DNA of 5,099 bases, from the NCBI GenBank assembly GCA_031276615.1, contig JAISND010000218.1:1-5099 (forward strand). The letters are read 5' to 3'. Within the stretch, counting starts at the first letter, position 1; each line of letters opens with the position of its first letter. The notes under the pieces are model-generated. The model worked only from the letters and a program-made list of their open reading frames with translations. It was not told the origin of the DNA and ran no database searches. Source of the DNA: Treponema sp. (GTDB lineage: Bacteria > Spirochaetota > Spirochaetia > Treponematales > Breznakiellaceae). This document shows positions 1 to 5,099 of the stretch, piece after piece. The position numbers and the translations under genes were made by a program.

Positions 1-21
1 TCCAGGGAGGCCGGGCGGTGA
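1..21 (+). CDS. C-terminal tail of an upstream gene (partial)
   Basis: Reading from base 1, six sense codons (S-R-E-A-G-R) run to a TGA at 19-21. That stop overlaps the fliK GTG at 18-20 as GTGA, a common arrangement for translationally coupled operon neighbours. Six codons cannot identify the protein. From the conserved spirochaete gene order, the upstream neighbour of fliK would be expected to be a FlbB-like or FliJ-like flagellar gene, but that is inference from synteny only. Confidence 0.4.
   Translation, partial: SREAGR
4..10 (+). promoter_or_regulatory. Ribosome binding site of fliK
   Basis: AGGGAGG lies 7 nt before the GTG at 18 and is a good match to the anti-Shine-Dalgarno sequence. 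The fliK frame is open to the left edge of the window with no in-frame stop, so this site is the main reason for placing the start at 18 instead of further upstream. Confidence 0.7.
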
Positions 22-1502
22 TTCAAATATCCCCCCAACCAGAAATTGCCAAAGTATCCGGCAGGGAATACCTGCACGGTCCGGGGTACCTGTCCTCCGC
101 CAAAGGCGCGGAGAAAAAGGGCGGCTCCGGGCTTTTCGGGAAAATTTTCGCGGATCTTTTGAAAAAAACCGGGGCAAAGGACGCGGATTCAGGCGGGGCC
201 CTGTCCGGGATTGACGCGGAGGATAAGCTTCTCCCGTCCGCCCGAATCGGCGGGGGCCTTTCGGCCCTTATGCCCGGCGCGGCGGGGAAAGTCCGCCTCC
301 GGGGAAAGGCCCCCGAAAACGAGGCCGAAGCCCCGCCCGCGGCCGCGGACAAACCCGCTCCGGGCAAAGCCGGAAAAAGCCGCGCCGCTTCCCCCCGGAA
401 GGAAGAAATTCCCCCCGGGGCGGATTACCTGCCTGTATACGGAAAAACCGCCCCCGCCGGGGAAGGCGCGGCCGCCGGCGACGCGGAAAAAACGGAAGCG
501 GCGGACGGGGCGGACGGAAAAGACGCGGCCGCGGCCCATGCCGGCGGGCAGCTTGCCGTACCGCCCGAAGAGGCCGGCGCGCTTCAGTCCTTTGCCCGGC
601 TTCAGGGGGACGGCGGCGCGGAAGCCGCCGGAATCCCGGCCGCGCCGGAGCTTCCCGTGCCCGCTGAAATCCGCGGCAAAGAGGCGGGAGACCGGAAGGA
701 GCGTTTCGATCCGGGCGCCGCCGGGGAACTTTTCGCCGGGGAGGGCCTTCCCGAAGACCGGACGCCGAAAACGGCGGCGACCGCCGAACGAAGCGGCAAC
801 AGGCTTGAGGAAGCGCGCCGCGAAAAACGCCGGTCCGGCGCTTCCCTTGAGGCCTGGGATCTCCGGAACGCGGATGCCCGGGCGGAAAAAGCCGAAAACG
901 GCGCCGCCCTCTTTAAAACGGAAGCCGCGGCGCATGGCGGGGCCGGGACGGCGGACCTTACCGTGGAACTCCGTTCCCCGGCCCCGGGGGATGCCCCTTC
1001 CAGGGCCGAAACCGGCTGGGAAACCCGTTCGGGCCGGGCCTTTGAAGATCTGCTGGCGCGGGAACTTCACCAGAACCTCAACAGCGACATAGTCCGCCAC
1101 GCCTCGGTCGTTCTCAGGGACGGCGGTGAGGGAACCATAAGGCTTTCCCTCAAACCGGAAAGTCTCGGAAATGTAAAGATACGCCTTGAAATGGCCGAAA
1201 ACAAGATAACAGGGCATATCGTCGTCGAAAGCGAGGAAGCCCTGCGGGCCTTTGAACGGGAGATTCATTCCCTGGAACAGACCTTCAGGGATTCCGGCTT
1301 CCAGGGCGCGGAGCTTGAAATGTCCCTTGCCGCGGACTATGGCGGGGCGGATCGGCAGTGGAAAGGGGAGGAGGCGGGTTCTTTCCTGCCCGGACGGCTG
1401 GCCGCTTCCCGTTACGAGGATCTTGAGCGGGCGGATACGGCTGCGGCCGGCGCTTCTGACGTTTATCGGCGGGAGCGGAATTCCATTAACGTACTGGCAT
1501 AG
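18..1502 (+). CDS. fliK: Flagellar hook-length control protein FliK (Tap1/FlbC type)
   Basis: FliK is exported while the hook grows. It acts as the ruler and triggers the switch of the type III export gate from hook to filament substrates through its C-terminal domain. The 494-residue product has two parts. Residues 1 to about 335 are dominated by Ala, Gly, Glu, Lys, Pro and Arg with few hydrophobic or aromatic residues, so they are probably extended and disordered. Residues about 340-450 form the conserved hook-control domain, seen in the motif LKPESLGNVKI (378-388), followed by an alternating beta pattern and a helix (EALRAFEREIHSLEQTF). A short charged tail ends in INVLA. The start is GTG, supported by the ribosome site at 4-10 and a 4-nt overlap with the upstream gene. 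Its TAG stop is part of the ribosome site for flgD. Only the C-terminal domain is recognisable by sequence; the call also rests on position directly before flgD and flgE. GC is very high (45 of 60 bases at 301-360), which leaves long open frames on both strands that are not genes. Confidence 0.88.
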   Translation: MIQISPQPEIAKVSGREYLHGPGYLSSAKGAEKKGGSGLFGKIFADLLKKTGAKDADSGGALSGIDAEDKLLPSARIGGGLSALMPGAAGKVRLRGKAPENEAEAPPAAADKPAPGKAGKSRAASPRKEEIPPGADYLPVYGKTAPAGEGAAAGDAEKTEAADGADGKDAAAAHAGGQLAVPPEEAGALQSFARLQGDGGAEAAGIPAAPELPVPAEIRGKEAGDRKERFDPGAAGELFAGEGLPEDRTPKTAATAERSGNRLEEARREKRRSGASLEAWDLRNADARAEKAENGAALFKTEAAAHGGAGTADLTVELRSPAPGDAPSRAETGWETRSGRAFEDLLARELHQNLNSDIVRHASVVLRDGGEGTIRLSLKPESLGNVKIRLEMAENKITGHIVVESEEALRAFEREIHSLEQTFRDSGFQGAELEMSLAADYGGADRQWKGEEAGSFLPGRLAASRYEDLERADTAAAGASDVYRRERNSINVLA

Positions 1503-1505
1503 GAG
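1501..1505 (+). promoter_or_regulatory. Ribosome binding site of flgD, sharing bases with the fliK stop
   Basis: AGGAG begins at the second base of the fliK TAG stop (1500-1502) and lies 6 nt before the flgD ATG at 1512. A ribosome terminating on fliK therefore sits on the flgD initiation site, which favours coupled translation. Confidence 0.7.
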
Positions 1506-1511
1506 CAAAAC

Positions 1512-1949
1512 ATGACGCTTCAATCAGTTTTAAGCGCCGAGGACAAGACCGAACTAAACCGGCTTGTCAATGAACATAACAACAAGATCAACCAGGAGCG
1601 CGTCCCCCGGCAGAATCTCGGGAAGGATGATTTTCTGAAGATCCTTATCACCCAGCTTTCCTATCAGGACCCCACGGCCCCGATGGAGGACAAGGAATTC
1701 ATCGCCCAGATGGCCCAGTTTTCCAGCCTGGAGCAGATGACCAGCATGGCGGCCGATTTCGCGAAACTTACCGCCATGATCACCGGAACCGAGGCTTCCT
1801 CGGCCCTGGGCAAGTCTGTCGAGCTTCTTGAAGGGGAGGAACTGGTTCAGGGAACCGTCAAGGCGGTGACCAGGGGTGAGACGCCCCAGGTGCTGGTAAA
1901 CGGCGTTTTTTACGCCTGGGATCAGGTGAAAAAGGTATTTGAGGAGTAA
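1512..1949 (+). CDS. flgD: Flagellar hook-capping / hook assembly protein FlgD (short form)
   Basis: FlgD sits at the tip of the growing hook outside the export channel and promotes FlgE polymerisation; it is absent from the finished structure. The 145-residue product carries the family's N-terminal signature at 36-60 (LGKDDFLKILITQLSYQDPT, then APMED), followed by QFSSLEQM at 69-76. After this comes a short beta-rich segment (GKSVELLEGEELVQGTVKAV, then VLVNG to residue 131). The E. coli protein is about 230 residues with Tudor-like and Ig/Fn3-like domains after this region. Here the length allows only a minimal version, as also found in other short FlgD proteins such as that of Bacillus subtilis. 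The ATG has a good ribosome site 6 nt upstream. The last codons (GAG GAG) serve as the flgE ribosome site. Identity is secure from the signature and the position directly before flgE. Confidence 0.95.
   Translation: MTLQSVLSAEDKTELNRLVNEHNNKINQERVPRQNLGKDDFLKILITQLSYQDPTAPMEDKEFIAQMAQFSSLEQMTSMAADFAKLTAMITGTEASSALGKSVELLEGEELVQGTVKAVTRGETPQVLVNGVFYAWDQVKKVFEE
1941..1946 (+). promoter_or_regulatory. Ribosome binding site of flgE, inside the end of flgD
   Basis: GAGGAG encodes the last two Glu residues of FlgD and lies 9 nt before the ATG at 1956, or 12 nt before a second in-frame ATG at 1959. The spacing favours the first ATG, giving a protein that starts Met-Met as known for Treponema FlgE. 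Confidence 0.6.
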
Positions 1950-1955
1950 TGCGAT

Positions 1956-3356
1956 ATGATGCGATCTTTGTTTTCCGGCGTATCCGGGCTTCAGAATCAC
2001 CAGACCAGAATGGATGTGATTGGCAACAATATAGCCAACATTAATACCACGGGCTTCAAGCGGAACCGGGTCAATTTCCAGGACATTCTCTACCAGCAGC
2101 TGCAGGGCGCCGCGCGTCCCACCGAAGACCTGGGCGGCGTGAACCCCAAGGAAGTCGGCCTGGGGATGTCCATTGCTTCAATAGACACCATCCATATCCA
2201 GGGATCCTTCCAGACCACCGGCGTGGGAACCGATCTTGCCATCAGCGGAACCGGCTTTTTTGTCCTCGACGACGCGGGCAGGCAGCTCTTCACCAGGGCC
2301 GGCGCCTTTTCCATCGACGAGGAAGGCGTTCTGGTGAACCCCGCCAACGGCATGAAGGTGCAGGGCTGGATGGCCCGGAACATCGCGGGAACCCAGGTCG
2401 TTGACGTTTCCCGGCAGGTGGAAGAGCTTGTTATCCCCGTGGGCGCCAAGGACCCCGCCCGGGCGACTACGACGGTCAACTTCGCCTGTAACCTTGACAA
2501 GCGCATCCCGGAAATTCCGGAAGGCGCTTCGGAGCTTCAGATACGGCAGGGAACCTGGTCGACGAGCATCGAGGTTTTCGACTCCTTCGGCGAGGAGCAC
2601 ATTCTCCAGGTGGAGTTTACCAGGGTTCCCGGTACGAATAACAGCTGGAACGCCCAGGTAATCGTGGACCCCGAAAACGAGGCCCCCACCAACACCGCCA
2701 TTGGCTTCGGCGAGGAAGCGCCGGCGGCCGGCGGCCCCACGGTCTTTACGGTGAATTTTTCGAATGACGGCACCCTGCTTTCCGCCGAGGACGGAGCGGG
2801 CAACCTGTCCGGCGCCGCCGGCGAAGTGCTGATGAACGTGGCCTTTGACGTGCAGGGCGCCACCCCCGGCGAAGACGGCGCGCCAACGCGGCAGGAATTC
2901 GCCCTCAGGCTGGGACAGGTTGGCGGCTACACCAGCTCCATCACCCAGTACGCGGAACAAAGCTCCTCCAAGGCGGTGGTTCAGGACGGCTATACCATGG
3001 GGTATCTTGACAATTTCAAGATAGACTCCAGCGGGGTTATCACGGGGATCTTCTCCAACGGCAATACCCGGATGCTTGGGCAGGTGGCCATAGCGAGCTT
3101 CCCCAACCAGGGCGGCCTTGAGAAGGCCGGGGACAACACCTTCCGGGTGTCGAATAACTCGGGCCCCGCCAACATCGGGCCCTCGGGCATTGCCGGCAAG
3201 GGTGAAATCGTGGCCGGCGCCCTGGAAATGTCCAACGTCGACATGGCGGATCAGTTCACCGACATGATCGTCACCCAGCGCGGCTTCCAGGCCAACTCCC
3301 GGACCATACAGACCGCGGATCAGCTCCTCCAGGAACTGTTGACGCTCAAACGCTGA
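1956..3356 (+). CDS. flgE: Flagellar hook protein FlgE, with lysinoalanine cross-link residues
   Basis: FlgE polymerises into the hook, the flexible joint between rod and filament; in spirochaetes it lies in the periplasm. The 466-residue protein has the N-terminal rod/hook helix signature (LFSGVSGLQNHQTRMDVIGN, residues 5-24, then NIANINTTGFK), the hook/basal-body core motif GTDLAISGTGFFV at 91-103, a variable middle region at roughly 145-330, and the C-terminal helix signature (NVDMADQFTDMIVTQRGFQA, 427-446, then NSRTIQTADQLL). Length is close to the roughly 460 residues of treponemal FlgE. The only cysteine is Cys178 (codon 2487-2489), followed by Asn179, and Lys165 is at 2448-2450. In T. 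denticola FlgE, Lys165 and Cys178 form the covalent lysinoalanine bond that joins neighbouring hook subunits, so this protein is very likely cross-linked in the same way (inference). There is no N-terminal signal peptide, as expected for a substrate of the flagellar type III exporter. Confidence 0.97.
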   Translation: MMRSLFSGVSGLQNHQTRMDVIGNNIANINTTGFKRNRVNFQDILYQQLQGAARPTEDLGGVNPKEVGLGMSIASIDTIHIQGSFQTTGVGTDLAISGTGFFVLDDAGRQLFTRAGAFSIDEEGVLVNPANGMKVQGWMARNIAGTQVVDVSRQVEELVIPVGAKDPARATTTVNFACNLDKRIPEIPEGASELQIRQGTWSTSIEVFDSFGEEHILQVEFTRVPGTNNSWNAQVIVDPENEAPTNTAIGFGEEAPAAGGPTVFTVNFSNDGTLLSAEDGAGNLSGAAGEVLMNVAFDVQGATPGEDGAPTRQEFALRLGQVGGYTSSITQYAEQSSSKAVVQDGYTMGYLDNFKIDSSGVITGIFSNGNTRMLGQVAIASFPNQGGLEKAGDNTFRVSNNSGPANIGPSGIAGKGEIVAGALEMSNVDMADQFTDMIVTQRGFQANSRTIQTADQLLQELLTLKR

Positions 3357-3387
3357 CATTAATTCCCGTCCAGGACGGGAATTAATG
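3357..3387 (+). repeat. Perfect 31-nt inverted repeat (hairpin) between flgE and flbD
   Basis: The left arm at 3357-3371 (CATTAATTCCCGTCC) is matched exactly by its reverse complement at 3373-3387 around a single central A at 3372. As RNA it would form a stem of about 14 perfect pairs with a three-base loop. It begins on the first base after the flgE TGA. No T-run follows on either strand (the + strand continues GCCGTAACTAAAGG), so it is not a standard intrinsic terminator. Possible roles are partial termination, protection of the flgE mRNA 3' end, an RNase processing site, or a dispersed intergenic repeat; the sequence alone does not decide between these. As DNA it could also be a dyad binding site. 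Confidence 0.9.
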
Positions 3388-3398
3388 CCGTAACTAAA

Positions 3399-3409
3399 GG
3401 GGGAGGGGA
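3399..3409 (+). promoter_or_regulatory. Purine-only ribosome binding site of flbD
   Basis: The run GGGGGAGGGGA directly precedes the flbD GTG. The best match to the anti-Shine-Dalgarno sequence, GGAGG at 3402-3406, leaves only 3 nt to the start codon, which is short. The start is still well supported: an in-frame TAA at 3395-3397 blocks any longer form, and the next candidate, the ATG at 3437, would remove the conserved TRLDG motif. Confidence 0.65.
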
Positions 3410-3607
3410 GTGGATAAAGTAACCCGCCTTGACGGCATGGAATACTACATAAATCCTTATCAGATTGAATGTATAGAGATAAATCCCGATACCACCCTCG
3501 TCATGCTGTCGGGGAAGCACTATATTATACGTGAAGGGGTAAAAGTTTTATTGAATGAGATAGAGGCCTACCACCGGCGCATCAGCCCTTATATCGTCCA
3601 GGAGTAA
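3410..3607 (+). CDS. flbD: FlbD / SwrD-family small flagellar protein
   Basis: This 65-residue protein belongs to the FlbD family, found in flagellar operons of spirochaetes and Firmicutes between the hook gene and the stator or fliL genes. It is not the Caulobacter response regulator that shares the name. Family features are the start MDKVTRLDG, an IE pair in QIECIEI (18-24), PDTT (26-29) and a glycine turn followed by KHYIIREG (36-43). It has no membrane segment and should be cytoplasmic or membrane-peripheral. The Bacillus subtilis relative SwrD is needed for full motor torque; a similar role here is inference, supported by the position just before motA. The GTG start is the only one that keeps the conserved TRLDG motif. 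Base composition is unlike the neighbours: about 44% GC by hand count (86 of 197 bases from 3411). Its last codons contain the motA ribosome site. Confidence 0.9.
   Translation: MDKVTRLDGMEYYINPYQIECIEINPDTTLVMLSGKHYIIREGVKVLLNEIEAYHRRISPYIVQE
3600..3604 (+). promoter_or_regulatory. Ribosome binding site of motA, inside the end of flbD
   Basis: AGGAG overlaps the final codons of flbD and lies 8 nt before the motA ATG at 3613. This is optimal spacing and supports this start. Confidence 0.65.
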
Positions 3608-3612
3608 TTTGT

Positions 3613-4395
3613 ATGGATATATCGAGTCTACTTGGAATTTTAGGCGCCCTGGGCATGGTGGTGATGTCCATACTCACCTCCGGCGGCAGCATTATGAGCG
3701 TCGTGGACCTTCCGTCCTTCCTCATGGTCGCGGTCGGTTCGTACTTCGCCCTGATGCTCAGCGCCTCCCTTTCCGAAGCCCTGGGGATCTGGTCCCTCTT
3801 CGGGCGAACCTTCCAGATTCCCGTATTTAACGAGCAGAACATTATCCAGAAAATGATGGCCTTTTCCGAAAAAGCGCGCCGGGAAGGACTCCTGGCCCTG
3901 GAGGACGAGCTTGAGGATCTGGACGACGAATTTATGAAAAAGGGTCTGCGCCTGGTGGTTGACGGCGCCGACGTGGAGGTTATCAGAAACCTTATGGAAC
4001 TGGAACTTTCCCAGATGCAGGGACGCCACGCCGACAAGATAGGCCTTGTGACCATGTGGGCGGCCCTGGCGCCGGGCCTTGGAATGCTGGGAACCGTCGT
4101 CGGCCTTATATCGATGTTGAAGAACCTCGATGACAAGGCCTCCATCGGCCCCAATATGGCCCTTGCCCTGGTAACAACCTTTTACGGCTCCCTGCTGGCC
4201 AACCTCATCATGATCCCCATCAGCGGCAAACTCAGATCCCACGACGCCAGGGAATCACAGGTCAAGGAGATGGTGATAGAAGGAGTCCTTTCGATACAGG
4301 CCGGCGACAATACCCGTATCCTCGCGATGAAGCTCCTCGCCTATCTTAACCCCACGGACAGAAGGGCGCTGGAAGCCCAGCTTCTCAAGGACTAG
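3613..4395 (+). CDS. motA: Flagellar motor stator protein MotA
   Basis: MotA forms, with MotB, the inner-membrane stator complex (five MotA around two MotB) that couples ion flow to rotation by pushing on rotor FliG. The 260-residue protein has the expected four hydrophobic segments at about 5-22, 34-55, 144-168 and 182-204. A large cytoplasmic loop separates the second and third. Within it, ARREGLLALE (88-97) carries Arg89 and Glu97, spaced as the FliG-contacting Arg90 and Glu98 of E. coli MotA. Pro154 (in APGLGMLGT) and Pro202 (in MIPISGKL) match the conserved prolines of transmembrane helices 3 and 4. Thr161 and Thr188-Thr189 lie close to where the ion path is expected. An acidic stretch (EDELEDLDDE, 97-106) follows the rotor-contact motif. 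The gene begins 5 nt after flbD and ends 3 nt before motB. No truncation is seen. Confidence 0.97.
   Translation: MDISSLLGILGALGMVVMSILTSGGSIMSVVDLPSFLMVAVGSYFALMLSASLSEALGIWSLFGRTFQIPVFNEQNIIQKMMAFSEKARREGLLALEDELEDLDDEFMKKGLRLVVDGADVEVIRNLMELELSQMQGRHADKIGLVTMWAALAPGLGMLGTVVGLISMLKNLDDKASIGPNMALALVTTFYGSLLANLIMIPISGKLRSHDARESQVKEMVIEGVLSIQAGDNTRILAMKLLAYLNPTDRRALEAQLLKD
4387..4391 (+). promoter_or_regulatory. Ribosome binding site of motB, inside the end of motA
   Basis: AAGGA at the last codons of motA lies 7 nt before the motB ATG at 4399. With only 3 nt between the motA stop and the motB start, this suggests coupled synthesis of the two stator subunits. Confidence 0.6.
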
Positions 4396-4398
4396 GGA

Positions 4399-5099
4399 AT
4401 GGCAAGAAAAAAAAGGGAAGTCAGCGGCCCCTCCGGCGGCGAATGGCTGACCACCTATTCCGACATGGTCACCCTGATGCTTTGCTTTTTTGCCATCATG
4501 TTCAACCCGGACGAGGCCACCACGGCCCAGATGCAGCAGATCGCCGCCTCCATGCGGACGGGGGGCCTCGGCGCCCTTGCGGGGGGGCTTACCCTTTCCT
4601 CGGGCCGCAGCGCCGACCTGGGCAACACCATCATGGCCCTTCCCTCGATGGAACGGGGGCGTTCCCTGGGAACAGCCCTGCGGAAGGCGGTAAGCGTCTT
4701 TTCGCCGGAGATCCGCTCCAACAAGGTGCGGGTAAGCCACGACGAGCGGGGCCTTGTCATCACCCTTGCCTCGGACGCCTTTTTCAACCCCGCCAGCGCG
4801 CGGATCAACATCGAAGAAACCCGGGATATCCTTCTCAGGCTGGGAACCCTCCTGGCCTCCGGGGATGTCGCGGGACGGAAATTCCGCATAGAAGGCCACA
4901 CCGACTCCGTGGATGTTGACCCTTCCGGTCCCTGGGAGGATAACTGGCAGCTTTCCACCGAGCGGTCAAGGGCCGTGCTTCGCTACCTGACGGCCCTGGG
5001 CATAGACGAAAAGCGTTTCCAGATTGCCGGTTTCGCGGACACCGTTCCCATTGCCGGAAACGACACCCCGGAGGGCAGGGCCTATAACCGCCGGGTAGA
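4399..5099 (+). CDS. motB: Flagellar motor stator protein MotB (3' end beyond window)
   Basis: MotB is the stator subunit that binds the ion and anchors the complex to peptidoglycan. The frame is open for 233 codons to the window edge, so the C-terminus is missing. Residues 1-15 are a short basic cytoplasmic tail (MARKKREV). One membrane helix spans about 16-35 (WLTTYSDMVTLMLCFFAIMF), with Asp22 in the position of the ion-binding Asp32 of E. coli. The next stretch (NPDEATTAQMQQIAASMR) is where the plug that closes unassembled stators is expected. The periplasmic OmpA-like peptidoglycan-binding domain starts at about residue 120 and shows GHTD (166-169), NWQLSTERS (182-190), GFADTVPI and NRRV (230-233), the family's core motifs. 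Only a short C-terminal piece should be lost. An A8 run (4407-4414) lies in codons 3-6. In related operons fliL follows, but it is not in view. Confidence 0.95.
   Translation, partial: MARKKREVSGPSGGEWLTTYSDMVTLMLCFFAIMFNPDEATTAQMQQIAASMRTGGLGALAGGLTLSSGRSADLGNTIMALPSMERGRSLGTALRKAVSVFSPEIRSNKVRVSHDERGLVITLASDAFFNPASARINIEETRDILLRLGTLLASGDVAGRKFRIEGHTDSVDVDPSGPWEDNWQLSTERSRAVLRYLTALGIDEKRFQIAGFADTVPIAGNDTPEGRAYNRRV

Noticed and set aside
211..1092. Second + strand open frame of 293 codons inside fliK
   Set aside because: It is an Arg/Pro/Lys-rich out-of-frame reading of GC-rich DNA, with no ribosome site or recognisable motif, and is fully contained in fliK.
189..1523. Long open frame of 444 codons on the minus strand opposite fliK
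   Set aside because: Its translation is rich in Arg, Gly, Pro and Phe with no family resemblance, and it exists because GC-rich fliK codons rarely give stops on the other strand. The + strand frame has the hook-domain signature and ribosome site.
2178..3359. Minus-strand open frame of 393 codons opposite flgE
   Set aside because: flgE is unambiguous on the + strand, and the antisense product has no recognisable motif.
3339..3365. Possible promoter with TTGACG (3339-3344) and TAATTC (3360-3365) before flbD
   Set aside because: The spacer is only 15 nt, the -10 match is weak and lies inside the palindrome, and the -35 lies in conserved flgE coding sequence. No convincing sigma-70 or sigma-28 promoter was seen in the gap.
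3357..3398. Palindrome as a standard intrinsic terminator
   Set aside because: No T-run follows the stem on either strand, and the downstream genes flbD–motA–motB belong to the same conserved operon.
3520..3530. TATATTATAC inside flbD as a -10 element for motAB
   Set aside because: No -35-like sequence lies at suitable distance, and the AT-rich run is explained by conserved Tyr-Ile-Ile-Arg codons.
4443..4919. Open frames on both strands overlapping the start of motB
   Set aside because: The motB frame from 4399 is open to the window edge and carries the transmembrane Asp and OmpA-like motifs; the others are shadows.

Overview
This window is an internal piece of a spirochaete flagellar/motility operon. 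All genes are on the + strand, in the order (upstream gene end)–fliK–flgD–flgE–flbD–motA–motB. This matches the order known from Treponema (tap1–flgD–flgE–orf4–motA–motB) and Borrelia (flbC–flgD–flgE–flbD–motA–motB). Three things point to a Treponema-like spirochaete: this order, a hook protein starting MMRSLFSGVSG, and a Lys165/Cys178 pair in the hook protein at the positions used for lysinoalanine cross-linking in Treponema denticola. The DNA is GC-rich, especially in fliK, which suggests a high-GC member of the Spirochaetaceae/Treponemataceae rather than an oral or syphilis treponeme. I cannot name the species.

Layout: 1-21 is the last few codons of an upstream gene, whose TGA overlaps the fliK GTG. 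18-1502 is fliK (hook-length control), with a long Ala/Gly/Glu/Lys-rich, probably disordered N-terminal two-thirds and a recognisable C-terminal hook domain. 1512-1949 is a short flgD (hook cap/scaffold). 1956-3356 is flgE (hook subunit). 3357-3409 is the only real intergenic gap and holds a perfect 31-nt palindrome. 3410-3607 is flbD (SwrD-like), clearly more AT-rich than its neighbours. 3613-4395 is motA, and motB runs from 4399 off the right edge, missing only its C-terminal end. There is no gene-free stretch over 300 bases, and I found no RNA gene, mobile element or CRISPR array.

How the genes work together: FlgD caps the growing hook while FlgE subunits polymerise. FliK measures hook length and switches the export apparatus from hook to filament substrates. 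MotA and MotB form the ion-conducting stator that turns the rotor. FlbD is a small protein whose Bacillus relative SwrD raises motor torque, which fits its place beside motAB. Junctions are tight (4-nt overlap, then 9-, 6-, 5- and 3-nt gaps), and Shine-Dalgarno sequences often lie inside the end of the preceding gene, so translation is probably coupled. The exception is the flgE–flbD gap with its hairpin, which could separate expression of the abundant hook protein from the stator genes.

Overall this is a well-known system. The points most worth a second look are the palindrome, the cross-link residues in FlgE, the base-composition step at flbD and the ion-selectivity residues of the stator. 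I saw no sign of an undescribed system.
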